The notes: generated by a model not told the origin, from the letters alone. DNA of 64,000 bases from Xenoacremonium recifei (GCA_012184525.1 WOFQ01000004.1:124001-188000), one strand, 5' to 3'; shown: positions 1 through 14,100, counted from the first letter of the stretch. Made by a program: numbers and translations.

Positions 1-3000
1 CGAAGATTCTATCATCATCGTGGCTTCGACAGCTACCTCCCCAGCCACTTTGTGACAGCGGCTTCTCTCAAAGCCACCGTGGGCTGAAGCAATCGATTGA
101 TCGGACAAAGTCTAAGACATCTCCCGCTCGCCTGGATTTTTCCGTCGATCGTGCCCAATTCTGAGGCCTTTTGGGGCCATTGTCCCGATGCGACATGGCG
201 CATTCGCGATGCCCTGGCCCACATCCATGCAGATGGTCAAACACAACCATGATCCGATGTTACCTCGATAGCGATAGAGGAGACGTGCAGTGGGTACGGG
301 AGGCTGATTTCCCTCATCCCATGAGGCGCATGGGATTTGGCTTGTGGCGACTGCAGAACTTGAAGCGAGCAGCCAAGCGCCGCCCGGTGAAAAACAAGCC
401 ACACTGACCTGTCTTGTCCTATCCAGTCTCTTGCCCGACTGGACCTTGGCCCCCCCGGATGACTTCAATGGGTGACCGGGGTGTTCTGTTGACAAGCATG
501 ATGGGACGAAGCCTTCCAGGATCGAATTCGCTCGTGCCTCCATTGTCTCAAACCCTCAATTGCCAGCGCATCTGCAAGGGGAAGGGAGACGTGCGTATGA
601 GCCGCAGGTAAAGACCTGGCCAGATGAGATAGTTGTCTCGCGGAGCTGCGTGTTTGCTCATTGCTTGCAGCTCACAGCTCGCTCCTCTGCCGTCAGCCAA
701 CAGCGCCGACAGAAACAGACGAGACTCTGAGCCAGAGCGGGTTGGCCATCTTTGTCTGGCCCGCCGCCCGCCCGTTTCCACTAGATGGACGGGTGTGGTC
801 GTTGACCCGTGGGGCGCAAGTGAGCAGGGATCCGTCCAAGCCAGCGCGTGGCTTTGCTTGGCCCGGCTCGACGATCAGTTGGGTCACGTCCTGTCATCGT
901 CTTGTGTTGAAGGTGGCTTGCCTGGGCCTGCCCTGGTCTGGGTGAATGAGCTGGGTTGCTTCAGCCGCGCAAAGCTTGCCTGGCTTTGGTTGGCACCGGC
1001 TTCCAGACCGGTGCGGAGATGAATGACAAGGTTGGGCATCGCCGTCAGAATCGGCCATGGCAGATTGGCAAACGAGGAGGCCGCGAGCTGAGGTTGATGA
1101 TGAGAATGGATGATACCAACGACCTGTCTGTGGCTGGGCATCAACCTTCAGTGGCCTGAGAATAGACTTTGGCCCGCCGGTTGCGAAACGGTTGCCGAGA
1201 CCATGTTAGTTGGTTGCTGTCCGACGAACTTTTGTTTAACCTACTTACCTACCTCATCAATAACATGCCAAGGATGGACTGGAGGTCAGGGAAATTTGCT
1301 GGTGATGAAGGTGCTGAGAGAGTGTTCCAAGTTGATTTCGCCGGTCGTGTCTTCCATGTAAGAGAGAGCAGGCACCTTCCTGCCACTTTTTGTGTGATAG
1401 CCCATGCCTGTTTCCCTTTTGGTTCTTTGAAGTTGGATCCTCGGGAAGGAAGGAGCAGTGCTCGAGTCAGTGTGAGATTATGGGAAAGAGCTTCAGTAAT
1501 CAACACGCACGTCCATGCGTCGACAACCTCCATCCATCAGCAACAGGCAATCCAGATCTAGCCCATCAACAACTCGAGCTTGCTTGCATGTCCAGTCCAC
1601 CCTCCTCTCCAGCCACAGTTCGTCTCACACCCTCACACCCCCCATCCCCATTTTACTACCCTGGTCCCCTTGTCGATTCCACACTCCAAAAGTCGCATTC
1701 TAAAACGTTGGCCTCGAGATCCACGCCCACTTCCCGCCGATTCAGCGTCTCCCGCGAGGCCGAGACCCAAGTGGACGTCCGTCAAACTCGACTAGATCGA
1801 CCCTGCATCCTTGCTCTGAAGCATGGGCCTCTGTCACGGCTGCCCAGAAAAATCCCCATTCTTTCTGAGGTTTGAGCCCCGAGAGGAGAGACCCCCGGTT
1901 TGGCGTTGGCGCCTTCATCCCTTCATCATCGCCAAAGATGACGGTGCGCATCAGCCTGGGACAGACGACAAGGAAGAAAGTAGGGAGAAAAACAAAAAGT
2001 AAGATTAACCAAAGCCCAGGCGGATGAATACGAGACACGAGGAGAGAGAAAGGACCGCCAGCTGGAGAACGCCGGCACAAGTTTCTGAAGTTGGAAATCT
2101 CCGTCTACACTCAGTACCTTAAACCAGGGTTGGTAGGTTTCGAGGCACCTCGGATATCGTTGGAGCTATAGTTTGATGCTCACCAGCCGGGTCACAGTTA
2201 ACGCTGGTTCCCACGAACCAATCGAGGACCCCTCGCCGCAACTGCCACGATCTGTTACGCATCTGAGAAGTGAGCAAATGTGAGCCGAACCAGCGCCAGT
2301 GGCAGCAGGCTTGCGGAAATACCCCGAAACAGAAAGCCGTTTGGCCAGTCTAGGACCTCCAGTGCGCTCTCGTGGGCATTCTGTTGCTTGCCAGTGCAGA
2401 CGGGGGGGTCAAGCCACACTCTCACCAACTAGGGACCAGCAGATGGGAGCCGGGCAAGTAAGTATCCATCGACCATCCCATCCATACCAGACTTCTAGAG
2501 CACACCCTACCCCCCCTGCTGCTTGGCCCTGCCTCTCCACTCCCGTCCCAGGATCCTTTCTTGCTCCTCTATGCTTTTGCTGGCTGAGCTTGTGCGTTTC
2601 TTGGGCAAGTCGCGCACCTGTCTGCCACTTGCTCCCCTGCCTCATCTGTCATCTGCTTCTGATACACGCTTCCCAACAAGCACCCCTAGTAAATAAAGCA
2701 GGCACACAGACTTCTCCACACTGGCACGATTTCCGCTTCGGCCCTTGTCTGAATCTTCCATCGGTCTTCGTTGCGAAGAGCTTCGCGGCCTGGTCCTAGT
2801 TCATGAGGAGGGGGGCTCTCTTGTGCCCTGCTTGGCTCTGGTATTGGCTCTGGCTCTGGAACTGGCCGTTCGAGCTGGGACTGGATACCGTACATGTACA
2901 TGTACTTTCCCTGGTTGCTGTTACCTCTTCTAGGTTCCCGTCCCGTTGTTGCTGAGCCTCCCCTCTCAACTCACTTCCTGGATCCTTTGCTTCCTTCCAC

Positions 3001-3674
3001 CCTCTTTACCAAGTCTTGACGGACGGAGAGAGTTGCAGGTCCTAATTCGTTAGGTGCAGGCCCGGGCTCCGTCTACTAGGCGAACCCTCCTCCACACACA
3101 ACCTCGTCGGATCCGTTGCCGCTCTGTCGCTGTTCTGGCCTTCCCGAGTTGTGAGTTCGGGATCCCTGGGACGGGGATCGTCTGGGCACTTGGGGCTGGT
3201 GACTTGCTGATCCGGACGACGCCTGCTCACGCCGGTACCTGTCTGACAGGGAGCCCTCTGCCCTCTGATCTTCGCCTACTAGGCGCCATGTCCATGTGGC
3301 AGTGGCATCCATGATCAGAGCCAAATGAGCTTTGCCTTGCTTGTCGATAGGTTTCATTCGCCCCGCCCGTTTCGACCGCCACTATTCTCGAGCTGGCCGT
3401 CACATCCAGCTCCCGTTTCGTCTTATACAAAGGCTGCGGCTTCCGCATCCACCTCGTATGCTCTCACCTCTCTCTTATCCCCCCGTCTCCTCTTGCCTTG
3501 TTCGTCTTCAACAGTCGGTCGAGAGGCTTCAAAGTCCGTCATCCGTCACGGCAGACATCCCTTCGTCTGCTCCTGGCATCTTTGACTTTGTCTTTCTGAG
3601 GACTTCCTCAGGAAAATAACCTCTCGCCACGCACATGCCCCCACTGGAGTAGCAGCCAGCTTCCGCACACAACG
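1..3674. other. intergenic region and probable leader of the following gene
   Basis: I see no convincing gene in this 3.7 kb. The open frames present are short, overlap one another on both strands, lack recognisable domains and have the biased composition of non-coding DNA. From about 2900 to 3670 the plus strand becomes rich in C and T. This is common in the promoters and leaders of filamentous ascomycete genes and fits a promoter plus 5' UTR for the gene starting at 3675. A gene running in from the left edge cannot be excluded, but nothing recognisable is seen. Confidence 0.5.
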
Positions 3675-5305
3675 ATGCTTACCGTCAAGCAGCCACAACC
3701 GTACGGCTACAAGTCCGTCCATGATTTACCGACTCCGCCATCAACCTCTCGACCTTCTCCCCCCTTGATTTACCAAGAATACGCCCACAAGGCGTTGCCG
3801 GTCAACCCCCGGAGTCACAGCCCTCCGTCTCAGCCCATGTCGGCACCTCACCGCAGTCTGCCTCCTCCGGCGGCGATGGCCCTCCCTCCGCAACAGCAGC
3901 CTCCCCCCGCAGGGCCACCGCCATCTTCGCATCATGCACCTCCGCCGCCACCTCCCCAGCATGCACTAACCCCGAGCCATCAGGCTCGAGACTCCTGGGG
4001 CCAGCTCCCAGCACCACCACAGCAGTGGCAGGGAGCAGAAGAGCCTATGAAGAACTGGCTGCAGGCAAAGTCTGAAGAGGACAAGAGGCGGCAGGAGGAG
4101 GAGAGGAGACGGCAGGAAGAGGAGAAGACGCGGCAGGAAGAGGAAAAGACACGGCAAGAGACGCTGCGTCTGGAGCAGAGGAGGATTGAGATGGACATGC
4201 TGCGAACTTCGCTCTCGGGGGGCATCCCGCCGGCAATGGTGCCTCTGGTGTTTGCAGGCATGGGCAGTGGCGGCGTCTTGCCTCAGGCTGTGTTGGAATG
4301 GGCACAACAATACATGCCTCCTTCGCAACAGCAGCAGCAGACCTATCAACCGCAGCTCTTGCCGCCTCAACCAGTCTCTCCAGAGCACCAACGGGGACCG
4401 GAGATGCCTGGTCCGTACTCAGGGCTTCCTGGAGCTCCGGCACAAGCTCCTCATGGCGGCTACGCCTATCCAGGGTCACCGACGAGACCGAGAGGGCACA
4501 CGGTTGTTGCAACTATGGGACGGCCCCCGGGTACGATGTCAAGCCTCCCGAGCCTCAACACGAACATCCCTCAGCCGGGTCATGGCGCGCCGGTCATGGC
4601 ACATCCGCATATGCATCAGGGACTACCTGCGCAGCAGCAAGAAACCCAAGCCAGCCCCTCGATCTACTTCCACCATTGGCAGCCGCCAACAACACAGTCG
4701 AGCGGCAGTTCGAACCGACCCGGAACCCCGTCCGGTTCGTCCAAGACCAAGAGAAAGCGAGACTCTCTGTAGACTAACGTGGGTGTTTGATGGTAGGAGA
4801 GACGTCGTCCAAAAAACGCAAGGCCACGGAACAACATGGGCCATCACCTCCTCGCGGCGACTCTCGATTCCGATCACCGCCGCCCTTTGGTCAGACAGGC
4901 CACTCGAACCTGTCCCGCGCGCGTCGCGGACATGCTCGCCAAAGAAGCGACATCTCGTCCTACAGGTCCTTCGACTCTGCGCGCTCACGCCGAGAGAGCT
5001 TCGGGCCTCCGTTCCGCGGGATGTCGCCGATTCGCAGCCCGGCCCGGGGATCTCAGGGGCTCGGCCCAGAACGGGAAGGCAGCGAGCGCAGCGAACGCAG
5101 CGAACCTCCGAAGCAATCGATATCATCAATGTTGTCAGAAGAACCGCAGACAACGTCGCAGCAGTCCACGCCGGCCTTCCCAGCCGGAGACGGGGGCGAG
5201 AGACAACTGCGGGAGAGCACTCCGGCCGAAACCAGAGCACATGGTGGAGCCGGAGAGTCGGGCGCGGGCGCGAGCGCGAGCGAGGGAGGCCGGGAGGAGT
5301 TGTAG
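3675..5305 (+). CDS. Pro/Gln-rich coiled-coil protein of unknown function, probably nuclear
   Basis: Two exons, 3675-4734 and 4797-5305, flank a 62-nt intron (donor GTTCGT, branch-like GACTAAC, acceptor TAG). The frame is kept across the junction, giving 522 residues. The ATG at 3675 opens the long frame. Residues 1-120 are low complexity, rich in Pro, Ser, His and Gln. Residues about 125-175 form a highly charged helix with repeated RRQEEE-like units, predicted to be a coiled coil. A more ordered segment follows (GGIPPAMVPLVFAGMGSGG), then Pro/Gln-rich sequence. Exon 2 opens with a basic cluster (SSKKRKATE) that could be a nuclear localisation signal and continues Ser/Arg-rich to a Gly/Glu-rich end. 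I do not recognise the family and assign no function. A scaffold or transcription-associated role is only a guess from composition. Confidence 0.75.
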
Positions 5306-7863
5306 GTAATTTCACGACGCGTTCTAGCCACAGCCACGGCCACCGCGTCGACCAGCGGCCCCACGGCGCTTCAAGAAACGGACACAGTTGCTATACCACC
5401 AGGTGAATTTGGTAACAATGGTATGGACGAATATGTCTAAAGGTCCTTTCTCGAGTTGAGATTGCGATCTGGTGTTGGCCCTGCTTGGCTCGGCAGTGGA
5501 TCAGCACCAGATTCGGACGGGAAAGGAAGCTTCCTGGGGATCTACAGGACCAGGGATCTCGATTGATTGACTCGACCGGGGTCAGTCAAATCAAGACGAA
5601 CATGGCGACATTGCTTCTTGCAATTCGATGACGCCGACTTTTCAATTCTGAGCCCACGATGTATTGATACGATGGTTTACTGCCGCTTGACGCGGTAGGC
5701 GCATCATTGGATCGGTTACGGCACCTTTATATCTATCTTTCGGTTTGTAATTATCACGTTTTCACTCAGATCGCCGTTGGACATGGCCGGTTCGGACTTC
5801 AAAAAAAGGAACAGGGGTGCAGGTATTAGAGGGAGGTACTGATTTATGACGCGGGAGGGAAAGAGGGCATATATCTTTGAGTACCTGTGTTAAGGAGTTG
5901 TATGAGGATACTGCATCTGGAAGGACGGGATTTGGTGTGATCGAGGGGTTGGCTGTACGGTTACATGACGATAGATGCCCTTCCCTAAGTCCGTATGGGC
6001 AAGACCTCCCAAAGGTGTTTGCACGGATTAGGGAGGAGCGGTTTCACAACTACAACAAGTACGACACCACGATTTTGATTAATTCTCCCTCCTGGCGAAT
6101 GCTGGATACAGTGCCGGGTTTCTTCAGGCCGTTTCTCCTACAGGCTTCCTGGACCGCAATACCAGACGGAATATGAGGCTTCAAAACAGACGCTCGTCCG
6201 CATCCTGCAATTACCCGCCCTGTCCTTCTAGAAGCAGGGATCAGCCTTATAGGATCTGTTTGATTAAGCGAGACGAAGGAGGGGCGGCATTGAAACTTAT
6301 ACGGCCGTTGGGAAGGTCCCGAGTTCCTGGTCGTGTGCTCAGGGGTGCTCCGTTTGATTTCGGCACTTTTGGATGGGGCTTCATCAAGGAATTTTGAGAT
6401 GGGTCGTTTCGAGTCGGGGATTGTGAAGGGGGTTTGGGGGCTTATGAGGGGGTGGGAGATGATGACGGTGAGCACGGGAGGATTGGCTCTCGTGAGATTG
6501 AGGGTGAAGATATCACGGCTTACTGTGCTGTGTCTTTGGGAGGAGTGTCTGGGGTGAGATGAGCGTCGGGACAGGGTTGCTGTTGGAGGGGATGGATGTA
6601 AAGATTCGAACTCTGTGATGTACATGTAGCCATACCACAATCAAGATCTCCTGAGCCAAATATTCGAACATGATCCTTGCCCTATCCGCACAAGACTCTC
6701 CAATTCCTATAATAACTAACCTAATACAATAAGAAGGGTTTGTAAGGGTCTAAATAGGGGATACGGTTCAGTTTAGTATTACCCAGGTTACGGGGTATAG
6801 ATACAAGGGATCTGTTATTCAGATAACAACGCTTTTCAACCTGAAGCACCCTTAACTAAGCATGGCTTCCCGCGCGAACAATAAAAGCACCCCATGCGAA
6901 TAACATGCCTCTCTCCTACACCGCAGGAATTACTCTTTTCGCAAAGCGCAATTTTTTTCTCTCCTTCTCCCCGTGACAAATCCCCTCTCCACACAATACG
7001 AAAACCTCAAACACAACTCCCACTCCAAGGATCCCGCGAATCATCGCGCCACCGGGGGGGGCCAGGATCTGCTCGCTCCACCAGACCCCAAGTGCCGCGT
7101 ACACTGGACAGGCAATATCGCAAAGTGCCGTGTGTGGGGATGCCCTCGTCTCAGCTTGATTCCGCATGAGGAAGTATGGAGGGAAGTGACTCGTAAGAGA
7201 ATACCTCGGTGGAATAAGCACGGATGTGGAATCACGAGTGAAAAGGGGTTGGCACTGATGATAGGGCCACGGCTGTCAGCGCGAGGCGTTGATATATTAT
7301 ACAGTAATCTCGTGTGTATGTACGCATCCCAGGTCTCTCTATGCAACCCGGTCCCAGACTCTCCCGCACGAGTCTCGTATAAAGAAACGCCTCGACGCGC
7401 CCGCCCGTTCGCTCCCATGCATCCAGCTCCTGCAAAAAAACAAATAAAACCATCGTGCCCGGAAGGGGTATATAGGTATGTTCCGTGGCCCCAAAACGCT
7501 GTTCCCGTCCCTGCGTCACTTCATGCTCGTGACGACATCCGATATGTGACAAAGGGAAGTGTTGTACTATGTAGGTTGTAGAAAAGAGCGCCTGCAAGGC
7601 ATGTGGTCCCTAGCTTGAGGGGGGGTATCGAGCGGGTATTGCAACAAAAGGACAAGAATCAAGTTTTTCGTGATGTCGCTCATCAACGGCACTGACTGTG
7701 GCGCAGTGCAGCGTAAGTGGTAATGGTGGGTAGAGTGAATGTACAAAGGGAAGGGTATGTATGTAAGTATGTGCAAAGATGGGACAAAGAAAAGAAGCGA
7801 AAAAAAGTCCGTCGGGTGGAACGGTCACGGCGGCGGAGGGACTGTCGCTGACAAGAATGCTTG
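5306..7863. other. convergent intergenic region with an AT-richer patch
   Basis: This lies between the 3' end of the plus-strand coiled-coil gene and the 3' end of the minus-strand TBC gene, so it should hold both 3' UTRs. Several short frames are present on both strands (for example 5877-6176 plus and 6050-6640 minus) but none has a domain, a good start context or believable protein composition. About 6640-6860 is visibly AT-richer than its surroundings. No RNA gene was recognised. Confidence 0.5.
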
Positions 7864-10800
7864 CTATGCCTTCTTCTTGCCATGATGCGACTTCCACTCA
7901 GCCTTGGTGACCTTCATTAGTAGATCCTCGTCTTTGATGGGGATCCAAGATGTGAGTGCCTTCATGGCATTCTCAAAGTCCGAATCCAGCAGCACCTCGC
8001 GCAATGCTTGTACGAGGGCCGCACTGGTGGCGTGTAGGACATCGTACTCGCCAGCAGTTGGAATCGGGGCTCCAGGCTTTGTTGGTGGCGGTGGTTGAGA
8101 CTCGCCAGTTCCGTGAATATCATCTCCGAGTAGGAGGAAGACATCCCATACTCGCAGCTGTGCGGGGAAGGGTATAGACAGGTTGAAGAGCGTGAGATAC
8201 CACCGCGTTCCATATGCGGTGATGTCGATACATAGCTCTGCCTGAGAGACATGTTAGTGAGATGGCCTCTTAGGTTAGGAAAGGGTCTGTCTGTCTTACC
8301 AACTTGTCGGCCACTTCCTTGCTGAGCCATCGAGAGTTGAACTCGGCGAGCGCCCCCATCAGCTCCTCAAAGCCGGGGCGATACAGTCGTGCCAGTCCCC
8401 TACACTTCCACATGCGCACGAGCATGACGAAGCACTTCTCCTCATCGTAGTAACAAAGCAAAGTTGCGGCCAGTGAGGCCATGCCCTGGACGTAGCCCGT
8501 CTCAGGGAAGTAGATGGATATAGCGTGCAGCACCCGGAACAGCAGTCGCTGACCGCCGCGATACCTCCGGCGGAACATGATATGCCGGCTTATCGTCCGC
8601 GGGACATCGAGGTCGATCTGGACGTCGTCCGGGGAGCTCCGCGCCTGGAGCTTGTGGAACTCGGTGATGATGTCCAGCTCGGACGCACAGTACTTGTTGT
8701 TTTGTGCGCTCGCTGCCAGGAACGACCACCACGCGGCTCCTCTCCATCGATCGGGAATCCCCTTCCATGTGCGATCAATGAGCTTCGGGTTCCTGACATC
8801 GAACTCGAACTCCATCCCCTCTCCCTCTCCTCCTTTCCTGACCACCTTGGCCATCTTCCTCCACTTCTCAGACCGCTCCCACTCCTTTCGTTTTAGTGAT
8901 TCAGTAACTTTTTCGGTTTTTACTTCCTCTTCGACGTCTTGCAGGCCAGGGGCGACATTCAGCATGTCCCCTGCCTCGTCCATCCAGCGCCGGTCCCGGT
9001 TGTGCGGCAGCAGGTTGCCCGCCTGACGGATGACAGACCGTGATGATCGCACAGACGGCGAGATCGACAGCTCGGATGTTTGCGTGTTGAGAGACCGGGT
9101 CGAGACCTTGCGGACGGGTGTTCGCCGCCCACCCAGGGGAGACAATCCCAGGGGGTCTCGCTTGTGGAGGACGCTCCTCTTGCGCGGGGAGTATTGCGCC
9201 GACTTCAATTCGGTGGGCGTGCCAACGCGCGAGCTAGGTCGCGGTGCGCTGATGAAGCCATACCGATCGACATCGGCGCCGTCCACGTCCTCCCAGTCCT
9301 CAAGCCCGCCGGCTAATTCAAAGTGCGTCTTGTGAAGATCGCAGGGGGAGAAGGAACTTCCAGATCTTGGCGTGCCCCAGGCGGGAGAAGGGTGATCGAG
9401 TGCGCTAGAGAGAGGCAAGGCTGTCAGCATAATCTGGTTGAGGTAAGAGATGTAGGGACACTAAGGAAACCATACGCATCAAGTTCGTTCTCCTCGGACG
9501 GCGCCTCGGGAGTCGGCTCAAGACGCTCGGAGTAGTACGAGAATCTCGCGCCAGGCTCGCCATAGAGGCCGTCTTCGCCAACAGTATAGAGCGATCTCAC
9601 CTTTTGAGATTCCTTCTCGACGTCGGCGGCCAGGACGCGGATATCCGGGGGCGGCATCAGGGCGGGTTCCTCCTCTTTTGGTGGTTGTTTGTTGGAGTCA
9701 TCCTCGTTCGACGGCTGTTGCGACGCGCGCTTGACAACCGAGGGCGGGGTGACGGTTCGCGATGGTGTCGAGGCATTGTCGCTCGAGGTCGTGATCGCGA
9801 TCAGGGGGCTTGGTTCGTGTTGTTTCGGGGGCTCGAGGTCCATGTTGCTGTCGAAGTTGGGCAGCGGCTGGCCTCGGAGCATGATACTGCCGCGGTTGGA
9901 GAACGACAGTGTCTTCAAGAAGTCATCCTCCAGCAGGCTGTCTGTGGGGATGTTGATTTCGAGGGGCAGGAAGGGGTCGATGGCCGAGTCTGATTTGGTG
10001 GAGGAGGAGCGAGAGCGCGACCAGAAATGATGCTTGGTCTTAGCGCCACTGCTGTCCTTGCCATCCTTGTTAGTAGACTCCGCACCAGAAGAGCCACTTC
10101 GGGATCGCGTGGGCGACGAGTTGTTGGAACTTCCCCGCAGCAAGCTTTCGACGGGCATGGTGACCGAGTGCACGACTTCGCTAAGGGACTTGGTGCGGAA
10201 CCGCGACGCCGACTGCGAGCTCATGCTCTTGACGAGCTTGCGCGGGCTGCGCTGTGACTGCTGCGAAGAGCGGGGGGTCTTGGAACCCGAGGACGGGGCC
10301 TTGGTGGGCGACTCTGAAGACTCGGGAACAGCCATGGTGACATGGGCAGCAGGCTGAGGAGGTGGAGGAGGAGGTGTCATGCTCTTCATGCGCGTCATGA
10401 TCTCGCTGCGGACAGATGAGAGTGATGGCCGCTCAGAGTCGGGGGCGTCCACGTCCAGGAAGGGATCGTCGATGGCGGGTTGCACGGCTGACGAGGGCAC
10501 TGGCGACGGCGCGGGCGAGACCGAGGGCGACGGTGACACGACCGAGATGTCAGTCGAGAGGAAGTCCTCGTCGTCGTCGTCGTCCACCACAATCTTGACT
10601 CGCTGGTACTGGCGACGACCGGGAAGCGCAAGCGCGTCGATCTGGGCGTCTTCCTCGCACTCCTCGCGGATGGTGGCCGACGAGTTGGTCCTGGCCACAC
10701 CGGAGTCTCGCTTCCACTCGTCGAGCGGCGAAGTGCGCGGCGCGGTGCGGGGAGAGTGCGAAGGCGTGGATGAGGGCGAGGAGGATAGTGAGGAGGATGT

Positions 10801-11124
10801 CGTCCGGAAAGCAGGATGCTCTTCGGTGGGCGGCGGGAGGATGCCCAGCGGCGGCGCAACGACGATGGGGTGGTGGTGATGGCGTTGGTTTTGGGACTGG
10901 CTCTGACGAGGCTGCGACTGGCTCGTCTGGTTCGAGCGGCACGACGACGACGAGGACGACGGCGGACGAGCTATGCGGATAGGATTCCGCGAGTGCACAG
11001 GAATAGGCGGCTCGGCCTGGGCTGTCTTCTCGTAGCGAAGAGCCACCAGGTTGCTGTCGGTGGTAAAGGTACCTCTTCGCACGCCCGGATGGCTCTTGTA
11101 GCGGACGCTGCCCAGCTTCTGCAT
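7864..11124 (-). CDS. TBC-domain Rab GTPase-activating protein
   Basis: Three exons on the minus strand (11124-9476, 9404-8300, 8241-7864) with introns of 71 and 58 nt give 1,043 residues. An in-frame TTG four codons upstream is not used; the first ATG is at 11124 (MQKLGSVRYKSHPG). Residues 1 to about 730 are Ser/Pro-rich and look disordered. The TBC domain covers roughly 760-960: WKGIPDRWRGAAWW, then IDLDVPRT carrying the arginine finger (R819), then GYVQGM carrying the glutamine finger (Q856), and after the last intron RVWDVFLLLGD. Both catalytic fingers are present, so it should stimulate GTP hydrolysis by a Rab/Ypt GTPase in membrane traffic. Which Rab cannot be told. A short Lys-rich tail (HHGKKKA) ends the protein. 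It is transcribed in the same direction as the ankyrin-DIL gene but is separated from it by 3.4 kb. Confidence 0.92.
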
Positions 11125-14100
11125 GCTGGCTGGCAAGAGACGCTGCTGATGACAGGTCTCTGCTGATGTGAGGGTCGGAAGTCTTTATATCGGGCTTCCC
11201 TGCTGGGCCTCTAGCACGGCCAACTGGTATTGGCGGTCAGGCTGGCGGTGGGGGGCGGGAAGCTGCGAGGAATCGTGGGAGATTGTCGTTGGAGCGATTT
11301 GGCGAGAGGGCCCAGAAATAGTCGGTGAATGCGCGGCTGCTGTTGGCCGGCGAGACGAGAGCGAGGTGTCGTGTGGTGATGCAAGAGACTGCAGGCGAGC
11401 CCTGTTTTTGGTGGTTGTTGAAAAAGTGGTGGTGGTGATCTTTCAAGGCAGGAAGTCAGTATGAGATGGAAGGCTCGGTGTGTAAGTGAGGTGAGTCAAG
11501 TGGAAGGAGCGATCCGCGCAACGAGACGACAAGCTAGGAAGGAACAAAGAATGAATGCAAAATGAGGGCTCACTCCCTCAGAACACCCTCCAATTTCAAA
11601 TCTTCTCTTCTCTGATCCAAGCGTCCCGGAATGAGGCGATTGGAAGGAAGGGTGACTGAGAGCAGCAGCGCAAGATGGTCCGAGGACAGGACAGGACAGG
11701 ACCCTGTTTGTTCTTATCCAATTCCCTCCCATGCGCTCGCTGTAATTGCGGGCACGACCCGTCCGTCTCCCGAGTGAAAGCCTCAAATCCAGCTCGAGAA
11801 CGAACAAAGCGACGACTAGACGCCTCGAGGCCTTCCCAAGGGCGAGCCCGAGCCTGAGCGCCGATAGCACGATGGGGAACGTGAGACAGGCCAATCTTGC
11901 GTTTCCCCAGGAAAAAAGAAACGCAGGAATTTAGGTCCCAAAAGTAAACAATGCTACGCACATACCTGACTGCTGGGTATAAGAAAGCTGAGGCTGCGGA
12001 ATAGAGGCGCAAAGGCGGCGTAGGCGAGAATGAAAGCGAAGAGAACCGGAGATGGTGAAGATCCCTCGAACACGCGCGAGCAACCGGGCGGAGACATCAA
12101 GCTGCTAATGGACGAAAGACAAAGGACGGAGAGAAAAAACGACGCGCTAGACGGCGATGGAGGGGGGATGGGAAGAGAGAGGGAGGCAAAGAAAGGGCTT
12201 TGCATCAATTATACCAGACTAACTAAATGTTTTTTTCCCTCCTCTTCCGCTGCGGCTCTCTCACGGCCTGTCAACCAACTCAACGGTGTGGCACGCCGGG
12301 CCAGCTCTATCCAGGCCCGGCCGGGGACCGGGGTTGTGCCTCTGGCCCATCCAGCGACAGCCACATCATCCCTCCAGCGTTCGCTAAAGCACGGGTTAGA
12401 GGATGAACAGACGGTGAAAAGATCCACCGCCTGCCTTGTTGTTGTCCTCCTGCTGGCCGCCGCCGGGGGGGCCATACCCATCCATGCTGGATACGAAAAG
12501 CTGCTCCGATGTAAGTAAACGTACAACTCATCCGCGTCGGCGCCCAAACCACGCAGCGCACGTGCAGGAGTGTGACTTTTGCTGTTTGACCTGGGTCGGA
12601 GTCTAGGCCGCCATAACAGAGGGGATGGGTTGATGGGCTGGCCGGTATCGTCAGTTTATACGGGGTGGAAGGCAGTGCACAACAATAACAACGACGACAC
12701 TCCGGCCATCCGCCTCGAAACTTGACCTCTGGCTGTCAAAACGCTCTCTCTCCCTTTATCGAAAGCCTCGCCTCGCCTTGCCAGACGCACAAAATCTGGA
12801 CATCCCAAACTCGCGAGCGCTACCGCTCCTCCACCCATCCATCCGTCCTGCAAGGGGGCTTCAAGCTTATTCACTTTGGGCCTCGCTCACTGTCTCTCCC
12901 TTTTCTACGGCTGCTTCTGCAAGGTACCCGCGGCCGTCGACACCACCACTACAAGCAACATGCTAACTCGTGAATAACACAACAATACAACTTTAAAGCG
13001 TGCTCGCACCCTCCCTCACGCCATGCCACTTGCCTGTAGTCTGTTCCATGTTAACAGCCCTCTTTGTCGTCCTCACAGCTCACTTCCCCGGGTGTGCTCC
13101 GCTGTGTCCCGGCCCCCCGGGGCGCCACAGGGCTGGGATGCGACCCGAGATTCTTCTCCCCCTCTGCCGTGTCAATAGATTGTGCCGCAATCTCACATTG
13201 TTGCTTTTTTCTTCTTCCTATCTCTTCGATTCCCGTCTCATTCAGCTCGTCAGGCCTTGCTACCAAACAATGGATGTCTCAGCCCTTCAGCTGCCAAAGC
13301 CGTGATCGACAGCAGGGGGCGGCACGCCAGACAGGCCCGGTGCCGAGACTCTAAGTCGACAAGGTCACGACACCGGAGTGCTGCTGAACCGAGAGCCCTC
13401 CCTTGGATCTCGCAAGTAGGAAAAAAGCCGCGCCAGACATGGGCCATCCATGTCTCCTGACGTGGCACGCCCAACTAACCCGCCAGCACACACTCGCCCG
13501 CGTTCGTCCCCCCATCGCATCGCGTGGTAAAGCAAAGCCCTCCCGCGGGCGGTGAGATCCTCATTGAAAACTGGCGAGCCCTGGTTTGCTGCCCTCCCCC
13601 CCGCTTCCAACTTCTCGGGCCCGCTGCTACGCCCGGGATCCAACACGAAGCTGGCCTAGCCTGGGCCTCGCTGGGCTGGCAAGCTGGATAACGTCTCTGT
13701 CGGTGGACCCGGCAAGAGAAACTTGTCAGGGCTGGGCTGGGGCCGCTGTCTGTCAGTGTCGCGAGCCCACGCCTAACGTTGAGTGCCTGCATGAGAAGCC
13801 GGCACCAGTGCGCGTCTCCCGTGCTTCTCGTCGCGTTCCTGGTATGGCATGAATCTGCTGAGATGCTGCGGTGTCACTCTGTCACTGTGTCAGTTAGTCA
13901 ATGCTCTATGGCCTCCTTGAATCCGTGGCCAAGGGGCTTCCGTCCCTCTCGGGGAAAACGTCCTGTTGCATCACCAGCTCCGTCACCTAGAGTCCAAACT
14001 CGGGCGAGGTATTCAATCTTTTTCGACGCTAACAGAAAACCTCTACGTCTCTGGCCCAATCCCATCCCATCATCGCGCCCTCCCTCCCTCCTTGTCCGAG

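Noticed and set aside
6050..6640. 196-codon minus-strand frame
   Set aside because: It starts from a TTG, is low complexity, contains no domain and overlaps plus-strand frames of similar quality.
6595..6680. tRNA-like B-box (GAGTTCGAATC on the minus strand) with an A-box-like TTGGCTCAGGAG
   Set aside because: The T-stem and acceptor arms do not pair properly, so no cloverleaf can be drawn.
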